In this document: positions 1-7,791 of the stretch, piece by piece
Position numbering within the stretch: position 1 is the first letter of the stretch
Layout of the letters: each line of letters opens with the position of its first letter
NCBI GenBank assembly: GCA_903939515.1
Contig: CAJAHH010000012.1
Location: forward strand, 1-64,000
Direction: 5' to 3'
Length of the DNA: 64,000 nt
Source of the DNA: an uncultured Verrucomicrobiota bacterium
GTDB lineage: Bacteria > Verrucomicrobiota > Verrucomicrobiia > Limisphaerales > UBA9464
Program-made: the position numbers and the translations under genes
Notes under the pieces: model-generated
The model's database searches: none
The model's input: the letters and a program-made list of their open reading frames with translations, nothing else
What the model was told of the DNA's origin: nothing

Positions 1-1
1 C

Positions 2-79
2 CACACACACGGTTTTACTACGGTTGATACGAACCATTACAACCTGAACTTCTCTGGCAATTTTGAAACCCACAGTTAA
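2..79 (+). CDS. Possible C-terminal tail of a gene entering from the left
   Basis: The first 79 bases stay open in one frame and end in TAA. The 25 residues are rich in Thr, Asn, His and Gly and end in FETHS. The composition suits the tail of a surface or secreted protein, but the piece is too short to assign to a family. The sequence turns strongly AT-rich straight after the stop, which fits a gene end. The open frame could also be chance. Confidence 0.3.
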   Translation, partial: HTHGFTTVDTNHYNLNFSGNFETHS

Positions 80-173
80 AAATTAAAATATTGATACAGA
101 ATTGTATTTTTAATGATTGTAAAAAATTAAGTGTCTCAATTTGACAAAAATAACACCCTGAACACCCGTTAAT

Positions 174-240
174 CAGCGACTGTGTGAAAACCTACCAAAC
201 CTGCCGGTTTTAAAATCACAAAGCCCAGAAACTCAACGGA
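174..240 (+). repeat. Dispersed intergenic repeat, copy 1 of 3
   Basis: The stretch has the order CAGCGACTGTGTGAAAAC, a variable spacer with CTGCCGGTTT, then AGCCCAGAAACTCAAC. The same start and end recur at 38651-38694 with a much shorter spacer, and a diverged copy with a GCCAGTTTG spacer lies at 1075-1147. All three copies are intergenic. No function is evident. Confidence 0.6.
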
Positions 241-1074
241 TCATCAATCCAGCCTCAGCTCGTCGGTCGCCCGAGTGAATTCTTATTGATTCTGGTGGTC
301 CACAAATACATTCGGCCTCATCTGGAAGAAGGAAGAAACGGCAGTTCTCAATTTGGAAGAAAACGGATCCGAGGATCCAGCAAAACCACGGATTTCAAAC
401 CGGTAACTTTCCGCGGATTCCGGAAGGTTGCTGAGACCCAATATCAATCTGCTGTACGGGGCACCATGAATTGGAAATTTGTAAATTTTAAAACGACCGT
501 GCCCCTTAAATACTCGGATCCATTTTAGGAATGACTTGGTTCTGGTTTCAATTCTCACTCCTCTATGGCGGGCTCTTCAAGATGTAGGTGGTTTTTAACT
601 TTAATGTCAGATTAAATTATCAAACTTAAAACAATGATATCTAAAAAATAGATTTACCCCCACATCTTTGGCGTTTAATTAAATATACACATCAACGAAT
701 TCACACTGTGTTTCATTGATGTTTATTAACCAAACAAGTTCTTTCGATATCTAAACCGATTTAAACGTTGACTACCATCAAATACACTAGAGCAAATTGC
801 GGCTTTTAAAAAATTTATCAACCGATTAGCGACACCAAAATTCACTAAAACACTACAATTTAGCGCTTTGCACACTAACACTCGCAGTATCAATTTAAAA
901 TCGGGAATTCGGCATACCGATCAATCCTGACGACACAATTTATTTTAGGCGATATCGGGTTCTACAATCAGCGGCCCATTCCAATCCCGCCCCACTTCGC
1001 ATAGGCTGACCCCGCCCGATAATTTTACACCGCATTGATTCTTCTTCTTCCTTCATTTCATACACCACTGTTAA

Positions 1075-1147
1075 CGACGGCGTGAAAACCGGCGAGAGCT
1101 GCCAGTTTGAAAACCACAAGCACCAAAAGCTCAAAAACTCATCGATC
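1075..1147 (+). repeat. Dispersed intergenic repeat, copy 2 of 3 (diverged)
   Basis: ACGACGGCGTGAAAACC is followed by GCCAGTTTGAAAACCAC and AGCTCAAAAACTCATCGATC. It matches the copy at 174-240 block by block but with more substitutions. It lies at the GC-richer edge of the gene-poor region. Confidence 0.45.
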
Positions 1148-1546
1148 TTCCCTCTGCTTGTTTGTTGTCACAGTGAATCCTAATACAATCTGTTGGGCAT
1201 TGAACGCATTTTGCGAACATTAGAAGAAAGAATGAACACTGTCGCTCATCCGAGAAGCGAACGCCCCGCGGCAGAACCATGAATTCCAAACCGACAAGGT
1301 TCCTTTTCTGCGTCCGGAACGTCGCTGACACAGCACCGAGCGGCCGCGGGACGGACCGAAGAGAGCTGTGGAGTCTGAGCAAAAACCACCCCTCGCGCAT
1401 CGCGCGAAAAATCCATACCTCCCCCGAGCTTCCCTGCGCGCGCAGGACCGGTCCCGCGGAGCACGCCCACGCCCACACCAATTCCCAAACCCACAAAACC
1501 AAAACAAACACTTGCGACACCAGCTACCTTGCGTCACAAAGTAGCT

Positions 1547-1891
1547 ATGACGACAAGCTGGTCTTGCCTCGCTTGCACTATGGGGTTCCTCCTGTTGCCC
1601 ACCACCCTGCTGACCCTGCGATGGATCAGAGCGAAATGGATGCCATGGTGGGCTCTGGCCCTCATCACTCTAACCGTCGGTTGGGCCCTGGCCTTCGGCG
1701 CTGCAATCACCGCCGACCGACCCGCCGAGAAATCCGGAGCCCCCGAACTGTTCGCGCTCATGTTCGGATGGCTCTACGCCCTCTTGTGGCTCCTGCCCCA
1801 CCTGGCCCTTTACGGTGCCATCCGCTGGGGGCTGCGGACCCTCCGACCCGAACCACCCATCACCCAACCAAGGCGCCCCAACCTCGACTGA
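1547..1891 (+). CDS. Small polytopic membrane protein of unknown function
   Basis: The 114-residue product has three likely membrane segments at about residues 5-25, 32-52 and 70-92, and a proline- and arginine-rich tail. I do not recognise a family. The ATG at 1547 gives a sensible start (MTTSW); an in-frame TTG at 1529 is less likely. It lies 55 bases before a lipoprotein gene on the same strand, and the PadR and PEP-CTERM genes follow, so the four may form one transcription unit. A longer open frame (1279-1950) overlaps it in another frame but has the composition of a shadow. Confidence 0.6.
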   Translation: MTTSWSCLACTMGFLLLPTTLLTLRWIRAKWMPWWALALITLTVGWALAFGAAITADRPAEKSGAPELFALMFGWLYALLWLLPHLALYGAIRWGLRTLRPEPPITQPRRPNLD

Positions 1892-1946
1892 ACAACTCCC
1901 ATCCATCGCACCCGGATCTCCCCACAGCCTCCCCAGACTCCCTGCT

Positions 1947-2297
1947 ATGAAAACCGTCCCCAGCCTAATCACCCTCGGCCTCGCCACCGCCCTGTGCGGC
2001 TGCAACCCCGCCCCGCGCATCACCGTCCAGAACGACTCACCCCACACCTTGAGTAACCTCGTCGTCTCCGGGGCCGGCTTCTCCGAGCGCCTCCCCACCC
2101 TGGATCCCGGCGCCCAACACCGTTGGACCGTCACGCCTGGTGGCGAATCCAGCCTCGGCCTGCGCTTCGATGCCGCTCAGCGAACCGTAGACTCCGGTAA
2201 ACAAGGCTACTTCGAACCCAAAGGCCGCTACCAAATTGAGGCCGTGGTCCATCCCGACCTAAACGTCTCGGTCACCAGCAAGACCTCCTGGTTTTAG
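1947..2297 (+). CDS. Small putative lipoprotein
   Basis: The 116-residue product begins with a lipoprotein-type signal (MKTVPSLITLGLATALCGC), with the lipid-modified cysteine expected near residue 19. The mature part starts NPAPRITVQNDS and looks like a single beta-rich domain: alternating hydrophobic residues, and phrases such as ITVQNDSPHTLSNLVVSG typical of small carbohydrate-binding-like or immunoglobulin-like folds. No enzyme motif is visible. The ATG at 1947 was chosen because it starts the signal peptide; the frame stays open upstream to 1815 without signal-like sequence. It sits 24 bases before the PadR regulator. The precise role is unknown. Confidence 0.65.
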   Translation: MKTVPSLITLGLATALCGCNPAPRITVQNDSPHTLSNLVVSGAGFSERLPTLDPGAQHRWTVTPGGESSLGLRFDAAQRTVDSGKQGYFEPKGRYQIEAVVHPDLNVSVTSKTSWF

Positions 2298-2321
2298 TCA
2301 GCCCCATTTCCCCAACAATCC

Positions 2322-2660
2322 ATGTCGGACTTCTTTGACAATTGGGTCGTTCAAATGCGCAAAGGCGTCCTGGAACTCTGCATTCTGCGGACCCTCTCGG
2401 TCCGCGAACGCTACGGCTACGAACTAGTCAAAGAGTTGTCGCAGGTCCCCGGCATGGGCCTCACCGAAGGCACACTTTACCCCCTGATGTCTCGCCTTAG
2501 ACTGGCCGGTCTGGTCAGCACCCGCCTGGAAGAATCGTCCAGCGGCCCCGCCCGCAAGTACTACTCCCTGACCCCCGAAGGACTTCGCACCCTGGAGACC
2601 ATGAACGTGTTCCTCGAAACCCTTCAGCACAGCACCCAACAAGTCGGAGTCCGCTCATGA
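2322..2660 (+). CDS. PadR-family transcriptional regulator
   Basis: At 112 residues this is a short PadR winged-helix repressor with little beyond the DNA-binding domain. Family hallmarks are visible in order: KGVLELCILRTLS (helix 1), YGYELVKEL, EGTLYPLMSRLRLAGLV (recognition helix and wing entry), and RKYYSLTPEG in the wing. PadR proteins usually repress an adjacent membrane-protein or transporter operon until a ligand is bound. The stop overlaps the next start by ATGA (2657-2660), so the regulator and the large VIT/PEP-CTERM protein are translationally coupled. This arrangement is common for PadR with membrane proteins that carry a HAAS-type N-terminal helical domain. Confidence 0.9.
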   Translation: MSDFFDNWVVQMRKGVLELCILRTLSVRERYGYELVKELSQVPGMGLTEGTLYPLMSRLRLAGLVSTRLEESSSGPARKYYSLTPEGLRTLETMNVFLETLQHSTQQVGVRS

Positions 2661-5323
2661 ACACCTGGACCCCCAGCGCCCGCGCCGTCCTCCAACGCCA
2701 TCTCGACCAACACCGCGCCCGCTTCGCCGCCGACGGAGCTGAAGCCGATGAAGTCGTCGCCGATTTGCGCGACCATATCGAACGCGAGGCGTCTTCTCTA
2801 AACTTGTCCGTGGTCACCGAGTCGGATGTCCGACGCATTCTTGCCCAGGTCGATCCCAGCCTGCTCGAGAACCCCGCCATTCCTGGCCTCTCCACGCCTC
2901 CCAGCCAAGCCCAGGACCCGTCTCCGCCGCTCAAAGGCCGATCCAAAAAAAGTTGGCTTTGGTTAATCCTCCGGGCCGTTCTGGGCGTTTTATTACCCTT
3001 CGGAACACTCCTCTTCGAATGGGCTGAACACCCCTCAGCCGATGACCTCCTGGATCCGATTCCTACCCCGTTCCACATCCTGCTCATCGCCTTGGTTCCG
3101 TTAACCAACGCCCTGGGCCTTTGGTTTTTCGAACGCTCTTCACACCCCCTTCCCCGATGGTTCGCCTGGATGCTTTCTGCTTCCTTGGGCATCTCCGGGG
3201 CTTACGCCGTGGCCTACGCCCCGATCACGCCATTGGCTGCGTTCGGCATCGTCTTCTACGGCTTGGGTCTTATCCCCTTGGCTCCCTTGATCTCGTGGAT
3301 TTTCGGCCTCTGCCTTCGATCGGCGGGCCGAAAACGCGCCAAAGCAAACTCAGTCTACTGGCCCAAACATACTTGGACGGCCGCGGTGGGGTCGTTGCTG
3401 GTCTTGGCCGCACTGGCGCTGCCAGAGTTTTTCACCCTGCGGGCCTTGCGCGAAGCCATTGATGCCGACGGACCCGCCGACCGCCGGGCGGCCATCCGGC
3501 ATTTGCGCAGTTGGGATACCCATGACGCGGTGCTGCGCGCCTGCTACGGAAAACGACGCCAAATTTGGGACAATGCCTTGGACCCATTCGAGAACCGCAA
3601 ATCCCGCACCTTCACCGTCACGCCGGAGGCCGCGCAGGCGGTGTATTTCCAAGTCACCGGGCGCGCCTTCAACGAAGTCCGGCCCCCACTCGGTTCCCTG
3701 CGAGGTGTCGGTCGCGAGGTGTTCCAGAATTTCGAGTGGGACCCTTCGATCGGCGGTGAGGCGGTCGCCGGCCATGTGTCCGGCCTGTCCCTCCAGTCCT
3801 CACGCCTCGATGTCACCAGCAACGCCGACGACGGCTGGGGCTACACCGAATGGATCCTCGAATTCCGCAACGACCACGCGTCGCGCCAACGCGAGGCCCG
3901 GGCCGAAATCCAGTTACCCCCCGGTGGCGTGGTCTCGCGCCTGACCCTTTGGGTTTATGGCGAAGAACGCGAAGCCGCCTTCGCCGGCCGCGGTGAGGTC
4001 CGTGCCGCCTATCAACAGGTGGCCGTTGCCCAACGCCGCGACCCCGTCCTCGTCACCACCTCCGGCCCCGACCGCGTGCTCATGCAGTGCTTCCCGGTGC
4101 CTCCCAAGGGCGGCACCATGAAAGTTCGCCTCGGCATCACCGCACCGCTCACTCCACTCGGAGCCCAAGAGGTCGCCTTTGTCTGGCCCCGCATCATCGA
4201 ACGCAACTTCGCCTTCGCCGAGGCTCTGAAACATCTCGTCTGGCTCGAGTCCCCACAAAAGATCCTCAACCCACCGTCCGCTTGGGGTTGGACCAGCACC
4301 GGCACCAACAGCCTGACAGCAACCATCCCCGTCTCTTGGGGGCCCCACGCGTTCCCCACCCTCAAACTGCAGCGCAAGGCCGAGGCCACCAGTCCGTGGA
4401 GCATCGACGACCGTTCAACTCCGCCTGCCGCCGTGCGACAAACCCTCTCCTCTGTCACGGCACCTTCCCGAGGGAGATTGGCAGTGGTGATCGACGGTGG
4501 CCGGGATGGACGCGATGGCTGGCAAGCTCTCCGGCAGTATCTGGCTTCAACTCAAGCCCGAGGCGACTTGCGCCTCTGGGTTTCCGAGGACGGAATCCGC
4601 GACGCGGCGACCATCAACGAAGGCCCGTTCAAAGCCGCCGTCGAGCAGATGGAACGCAACACGCCGCAGTTCGAGGGCGGCCACGATCCGCTCCCTGCGC
4701 TCGAGGCCGCTTGGGGTTGGGCCTCGCAACAGGCCGGCGGCACGGTGCTTTGGATCCACGGCAACGTGCCTGTTCTTCTGAGCGATCCTCAGTTGATCAC
4801 CCAGCGGCTCCAGCGAGGGGAAGCCATCGGAGCCCGACTGGTGGACCTCCAGGTCACGGCCGGGCCCCATCTCGCCGGCAAGGAATGGTTCGCACAGCCC
4901 CTGTATGAATCCGTGCCCCGACTCGGCACTTTGGACGACGATCTGAAACGGTTCCTCGACACCTGGAGCGGGCTGGCTCCGGAGTGGCACTGGCGGCGAG
5001 AGCGATCTGAAACCGGGAACACGAACGGACCCACTGCTTCGCGCCATCTCGTCCGTCTCTGGGCCCGTGATCAAATCAACCAACTGCGCCGACAGCGCAA
5101 GACCACAGAGGCCGTCGCGCTGGCTGGTCGCTGGCAATTAGTCACTCCGATCAGCGGTGCCGTCGTCCTCGAGACCAAAGCCCAATACAAGGCCGCCGGT
5201 CTCACCCCGGTCGATCCCCTCACTACCCCGGCCATCGTCCCCGAACCCGAAACCTGGGCCCTTATGATCCTCGGCACGGGAGTTCTGGCCCTCTGGCACC
5301 GACGCCAAAAACGCCGACACTGA
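2657..5323 (+). CDS. Polytopic VIT-domain protein with C-terminal PEP-CTERM sorting signal
   Basis: The 888-residue product has an unusual domain order. Residues 1 to about 75 are a helical HAAS-like cytoplasmic segment, typical of proteins paired with PadR. About five membrane segments follow between residues 103 and 262. A VIT (vault/inter-alpha-trypsin) domain lies at about 375-510, with the phrase VSRLTLWVYGEERE. A degenerate VWA-like region (RGRLAVVIDGGRDG) lies near 600-740. The tail is PEPETWALMILGTGVLAL followed by basic residues, a textbook PEP-CTERM signal for exosortase processing. The layout resembles the MSEP-CTERM proteins of Bacteroidota, but the tail is of the classic PEP type. 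No exosortase is in the window. The role is unknown; envelope biogenesis or sensing is an inference. Confidence 0.75.
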   Translation: MNTWTPSARAVLQRHLDQHRARFAADGAEADEVVADLRDHIEREASSLNLSVVTESDVRRILAQVDPSLLENPAIPGLSTPPSQAQDPSPPLKGRSKKSWLWLILRAVLGVLLPFGTLLFEWAEHPSADDLLDPIPTPFHILLIALVPLTNALGLWFFERSSHPLPRWFAWMLSASLGISGAYAVAYAPITPLAAFGIVFYGLGLIPLAPLISWIFGLCLRSAGRKRAKANSVYWPKHTWTAAVGSLLVLAALALPEFFTLRALREAIDADGPADRRAAIRHLRSWDTHDAVLRACYGKRRQIWDNALDPFENRKSRTFTVTPEAAQAVYFQVTGRAFNEVRPPLGSLRGVGREVFQNFEWDPSIGGEAVAGHVSGLSLQSSRLDVTSNADDGWGYTEWILEFRNDHASRQREARAEIQLPPGGVVSRLTLWVYGEEREAAFAGRGEVRAAYQQVAVAQRRDPVLVTTSGPDRVLMQCFPVPPKGGTMKVRLGITAPLTPLGAQEVAFVWPRIIERNFAFAEALKHLVWLESPQKILNPPSAWGWTSTGTNSLTATIPVSWGPHAFPTLKLQRKAEATSPWSIDDRSTPPAAVRQTLSSVTAPSRGRLAVVIDGGRDGRDGWQALRQYLASTQARGDLRLWVSEDGIRDAATINEGPFKAAVEQMERNTPQFEGGHDPLPALEAAWGWASQQAGGTVLWIHGNVPVLLSDPQLITQRLQRGEAIGARLVDLQVTAGPHLAGKEWFAQPLYESVPRLGTLDDDLKRFLDTWSGLAPEWHWRRERSETGNTNGPTASRHLVRLWARDQINQLRRQRKTTEAVALAGRWQLVTPISGAVVLETKAQYKAAGLTPVDPLTTPAIVPEPETWALMILGTGVLALWHRRQKRRH

Positions 5324-5379
5324 CCGATCACTGCGTCGAAGCTGGCCGTGTTCCCCAACCGACGCCACACCCCGTGTGG

Positions 5380-5460
5380 CCCGGTGAGGATACCGCACCC
5401 ACAAACACCCGGTGAGGATACCGAACCCTCAGACCGCCCGGTGAAGGCACCGGGCCTACA
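5380..5460 (+). repeat. Short tandem repeat, three units of about 28 bases
   Basis: Units starting at 5380, 5408 and 5437 share CCCGGTGAGGATACCG (third copy: CCCGGTGAAGGCACCG) followed by a looser ACCC...AC stretch. It lies between the PEP-CTERM gene and the convergent pseudopilin gene. It may be a degenerate hairpin array or terminator-like filler; no protein reading is credible. Confidence 0.6.
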
Positions 5461-5488
5461 GCACACCGCCCAGCCTACGGGCTCACCC

Positions 5489-5520
5489 TGTAGGCCGGGT
5501 CCCCCGACCCGGCGTTCCCG
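5489..5520. repeat. Hairpin repeat flanking the pseudopilin gene (3' copy)
   Basis: TGTAGG is followed by a perfect 8-bp hairpin, GCCGGGTC (5494-5501), loop CCCC, GACCCGGC (5506-5513), then GTTCCC. A near copy with an imperfect stem (ATGGGTCCCTCGACCCGGC) lies at 6375-6408, just beyond the 5' end of the same gene. The hairpin sits shortly after the pseudopilin stop and could act as a terminator, but the duplicate suggests a repeat element. Confidence 0.6.
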
Positions 5521-5535
5521 CCCAAAAACCACCGC

Positions 5536-6282
5536 TCACCACCAGGTGAAGTTGGGGTCCGGCGCCGGGCCGGTGTAGTTCCACTGAGAGGCCTCTTTCG
5601 GGAAGCGGAAGAAGTCGGTGTGCCCATCGCCCCACAGCACGTTGAAGCGGTACTGTCCCTTCACGTTGTGCCACTGACTGGCGATGTCGTTCTTGTCGCG
5701 ATCGGCCCACCAGGGCCAGTCCCCCTGGATCAGCTTGTTCGAGGGCCCGAGAGCAATCTCGCTCGTCTTAATAGGTCGTCCCTGAGGCGCGCCAGGATTG
5801 GAGGAATCTCCGGTCACATGCTTCACGCGCAACGTCTCCACTGACCAGACAGTCAGGTAACTATTGCCCCAGGCGTCGTAGCAACTGCGGGTACCTTTCG
5901 GAAACGTGCTCTTCCACAGCGAATCCCCCTTGTCAGCCGGACACTTAAACGCCGCGAAGGCTGGAACGTAAATGTTCAGCGGTCGGTTGGTGGCACCCGT
6001 CAACCCACCGTGCAGCGACATGACCCCCTTCTTGCCGCCCAGAGTTCCCCAATCGTTGTACACGGGATAATTATCCCGGTTGTCGTCGGCGTACATGTGC
6101 AGTCCCAGTCCCATCTGGCGCTGGTTATTATTGCAACTAATCGTCAACGACTTGCTCTTGGCCCGCGCCAAAGCTGGCAGGAGCATGCCGGCCAGAATAG
6201 CGATGATGGCAATAACCACCAGCAACTCGATGAGAGTGAAACCCGCACGGGCGCGACTGTGCAGATGAGTGGATAGCTTCAT
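5536..6282 (-). CDS. Type IV pseudopilin-like protein (prepilin-type N terminus)
   Basis: The 248-residue protein starts [21 protein letters not shown]: a short leader, the prepilin peptidase site after Gly, Phe at +1, Glu at +5 (GFTLIE), then a hydrophobic helix with [17 protein letters not shown]. The rest is the globular domain typical of the large verrucomicrobial pseudopilin families, with [20 protein letters not shown] after the helix and a C-terminal [13 protein letters not shown], comparable to the HX9DG motif of DUF1559 relatives. Dozens of paralogues per genome are usual; roles are mostly unknown but probably involve secretion or surface structures. The ATG at 6282 was preferred over the longer open frame to 6417, whose extra residues are encoded by the flanking hairpin repeat. 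Confidence 0.85.
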   Translation of the reverse strand: MKLSTHLHSRARAGFTLIELLVVIAIIAILAGMLLPALARAKSKSLTISCNNNQRQMGLGLHMYADDNRDNYPVYNDWGTLGGKKGVMSLHGGLTGATNRPLNIYVPAFAAFKCPADKGDSLWKSTFPKGTRSCYDAWGNSYLTVWSVETLRVKHVTGDSSNPGAPQGRPIKTSEIALGPSNKLIQGDWPWWADRDKNDIASQWHNVKGQYRFNVLWGDGHTDFFRFPKEASQWNYTGPAPDPNFTWW

Positions 6283-6374
6283 AGCAATGGAGGGACTCGG
6301 ACCAGAAGAGGCAATCCAAGCCGACCCGTCAATCCCGTGTTCCAGCGTATTCCGTTCGTCAAACGAGCTCACCT

Positions 6375-6408
6375 TGTAGGATGGGTCCCTCGACCCGGCG
6401 TTCCACCG
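6375..6408. repeat. Hairpin repeat flanking the pseudopilin gene (5' copy)
   Basis: TGTAGGATGGGTCCCTCGA, then CCCGGCGTTCC, is a direct repeat of the element at 5489-5520. Together the two copies bracket the pseudopilin gene in the same orientation. Confidence 0.55.
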
Positions 6409-6519
6409 GTCCGTCAACTCACTCGGGATTTAGCGAAGAATGAAAAGTGTGCGTCAGGGCATCTTCCTGCTTTTCAACCGGGGCCTTGAGCCGAACCGTT
6501 GACGGCCTTGATCGATGGC

Positions 6520-7791
6520 ATGGATGCAAGCGAACTGACATTCAAACGGGTAGCCCTGCTGGGAGTCGGGGCATTCACCCAGGCGCTCATGCGCCACCTC
6601 CGCGGAGACGGTGCGGAGGTCACGGCCTACCTGACCCGGGACTACGCGCATTATGGACCCCTTCAGGAAGGCTCCTGCGTTTCTAGCGTCGAGGTCCCCA
6701 ACCCCTGCCCCGGCTTCCGGGAGCACCGACCCGACTTCCTCATTCCCATGTCGCTGGAATGGGCGCTCCGCCCATGGACTGCAGAACTTCTGGGCCTAGG
6801 GATTCCCATACTCTGCCCGACCGGCGAAGGATTACGCTTGGAGCGCGAGCGCGATTTCGCCCGGGAACTCTGCCGCCAGACCGGCATCCCATTCCCGCAC
6901 TCGCACCTCATTCCCACGCGGGCGGAGGCCGAGGCTCTGGTGCGGCGGGAGGGCCGCCCATTTGTGGTCAAGAATCCCCTGTGTTCCCCCACGAGTCCGA
7001 TCCACACCATCGTATGTGAGACACCGGAGGACACCCTGGCCTGGTTACCGCGGATCGATGACGCCGAGGGGATTTTTCTCCAAGAATACCTTGGGCGACG
7101 CGAAGCCGGGCATATCGCGCTGGTGAGCGACGGGGAAATCTACTCGTTGGTCACCAATCAAGAATACAAACGGGCCTTCGATGGGAACCTCGGCATCGTC
7201 GCTGGAGCCCCACTGGGTGGGCTCGTGGAATGCGATCCGGGCGACCGCTACGGCCTTGCCAAAGAACTCCTGGAACCCCTGCTCCCGTGGTTCCGCGAGG
7301 TCGGATTCAGCGGCCCCGTGCAAGTGACCGCCATCCGCCATGAGGAGCGCTGGCATGTGCTCGAGTACAATGTGCGATTGGGCGTCACCAGCGGTCCAAT
7401 GATCGCCGCCATGCTGGCTAACCCGCTGGACACCTTCGGCCGCTGCGCGCTGGGGTTGCCCTTGAGTCCGCGTTGGCGGAGCGGCCGCGAGTTCGGATGC
7501 AACCTGACTCTGGCGGGCTACGGTTATCCCTTCACCCAACTCACCGGACCACGGGTGCCAGTGACGGTCGACGGGGCCTTTCAGGGTGATGTCTGGTGGC
7601 AAGAGGTGGCCGAGTCAGCGCTGGGCGGACTGGAGGCCACTGGCCACCGTATTGCGGATATCACGGCCCTGGCCGGATCGATGGACGAAGCCATTCGCAA
7701 CGCCTACAGCGACATCCGTAAGATTCGATCCCTTGGCAGCTACTACCGAACCGATGTGGGCCAATCGCTCTGGCCGCCCGGCAACCCATGA
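6520..7791 (+). CDS. PurD-like ATP-grasp ligase (phosphoribosylamine-glycine ligase homologue)
   Basis: The 423-residue protein follows the PurD plan: a nucleotide-binding-like N domain (KRVALLGVGAF), an ATP-grasp domain (RPFVVKNPL, FLQEYLGRREAGH, WHVLEYNVRLG) and a C domain ending in DEAIRNAYSDIRKIR and SYYRTDVGQ, which matches the end of authentic PurD. The N domain lacks the GGREHA-type phosphoribosylamine loop of housekeeping PurD, so the substrate may differ. The last bases overlap the alanine racemase start by ATGA, so the two are translationally coupled. That pairing suggests either an amino-acid ligation role or simple operon sharing. The ATG at 6520 was chosen; an in-frame TTG at 6499 is possible. 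A conventional purD elsewhere would support a specialised role. Confidence 0.75.
   Translation: MDASELTFKRVALLGVGAFTQALMRHLRGDGAEVTAYLTRDYAHYGPLQEGSCVSSVEVPNPCPGFREHRPDFLIPMSLEWALRPWTAELLGLGIPILCPTGEGLRLERERDFARELCRQTGIPFPHSHLIPTRAEAEALVRREGRPFVVKNPLCSPTSPIHTIVCETPEDTLAWLPRIDDAEGIFLQEYLGRREAGHIALVSDGEIYSLVTNQEYKRAFDGNLGIVAGAPLGGLVECDPGDRYGLAKELLEPLLPWFREVGFSGPVQVTAIRHEERWHVLEYNVRLGVTSGPMIAAMLANPLDTFGRCALGLPLSPRWRSGREFGCNLTLAGYGYPFTQLTGPRVPVTVDGAFQGDVWWQEVAESALGGLEATGHRIADITALAGSMDEAIRNAYSDIRKIRSLGSYYRTDVGQSLWPPGNP

Larger units (their letters stand above)
80..1546. other. Long AT-rich region with no convincing gene
   Basis: About 1.45 kb without a believable gene. Bases 80 to about 960 are clearly AT-rich, with many A and T runs, unlike the GC-rich remainder of the window; the composition becomes GC-rich again from about 1240. 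Open frames on both strands (for example 283-558 minus and 1131-1520 minus) have unnatural composition and no recognisable motif. Two copies of a short repeat shared with 38.65 kb lie at 174-240 and 1075-1147. I saw no tRNA, rRNA or CRISPR pattern. Confidence 0.6.

Noticed and set aside
283-558. A pair of overlapping frames on both strands in the AT-rich region
   Set aside because: Both have strange composition and no start or ribosome site; treated as noise.
1279-1950. A 223-residue + strand open frame over the small membrane protein
   Set aside because: The composition is Pro/Arg/Ser-rich and unlike a protein, and it overlaps two better candidates in other frames.
5380-5460. A CRISPR-like array of three 28-base units
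   Set aside because: The units are contiguous with no unique spacers of constant length, and no cas genes are present.
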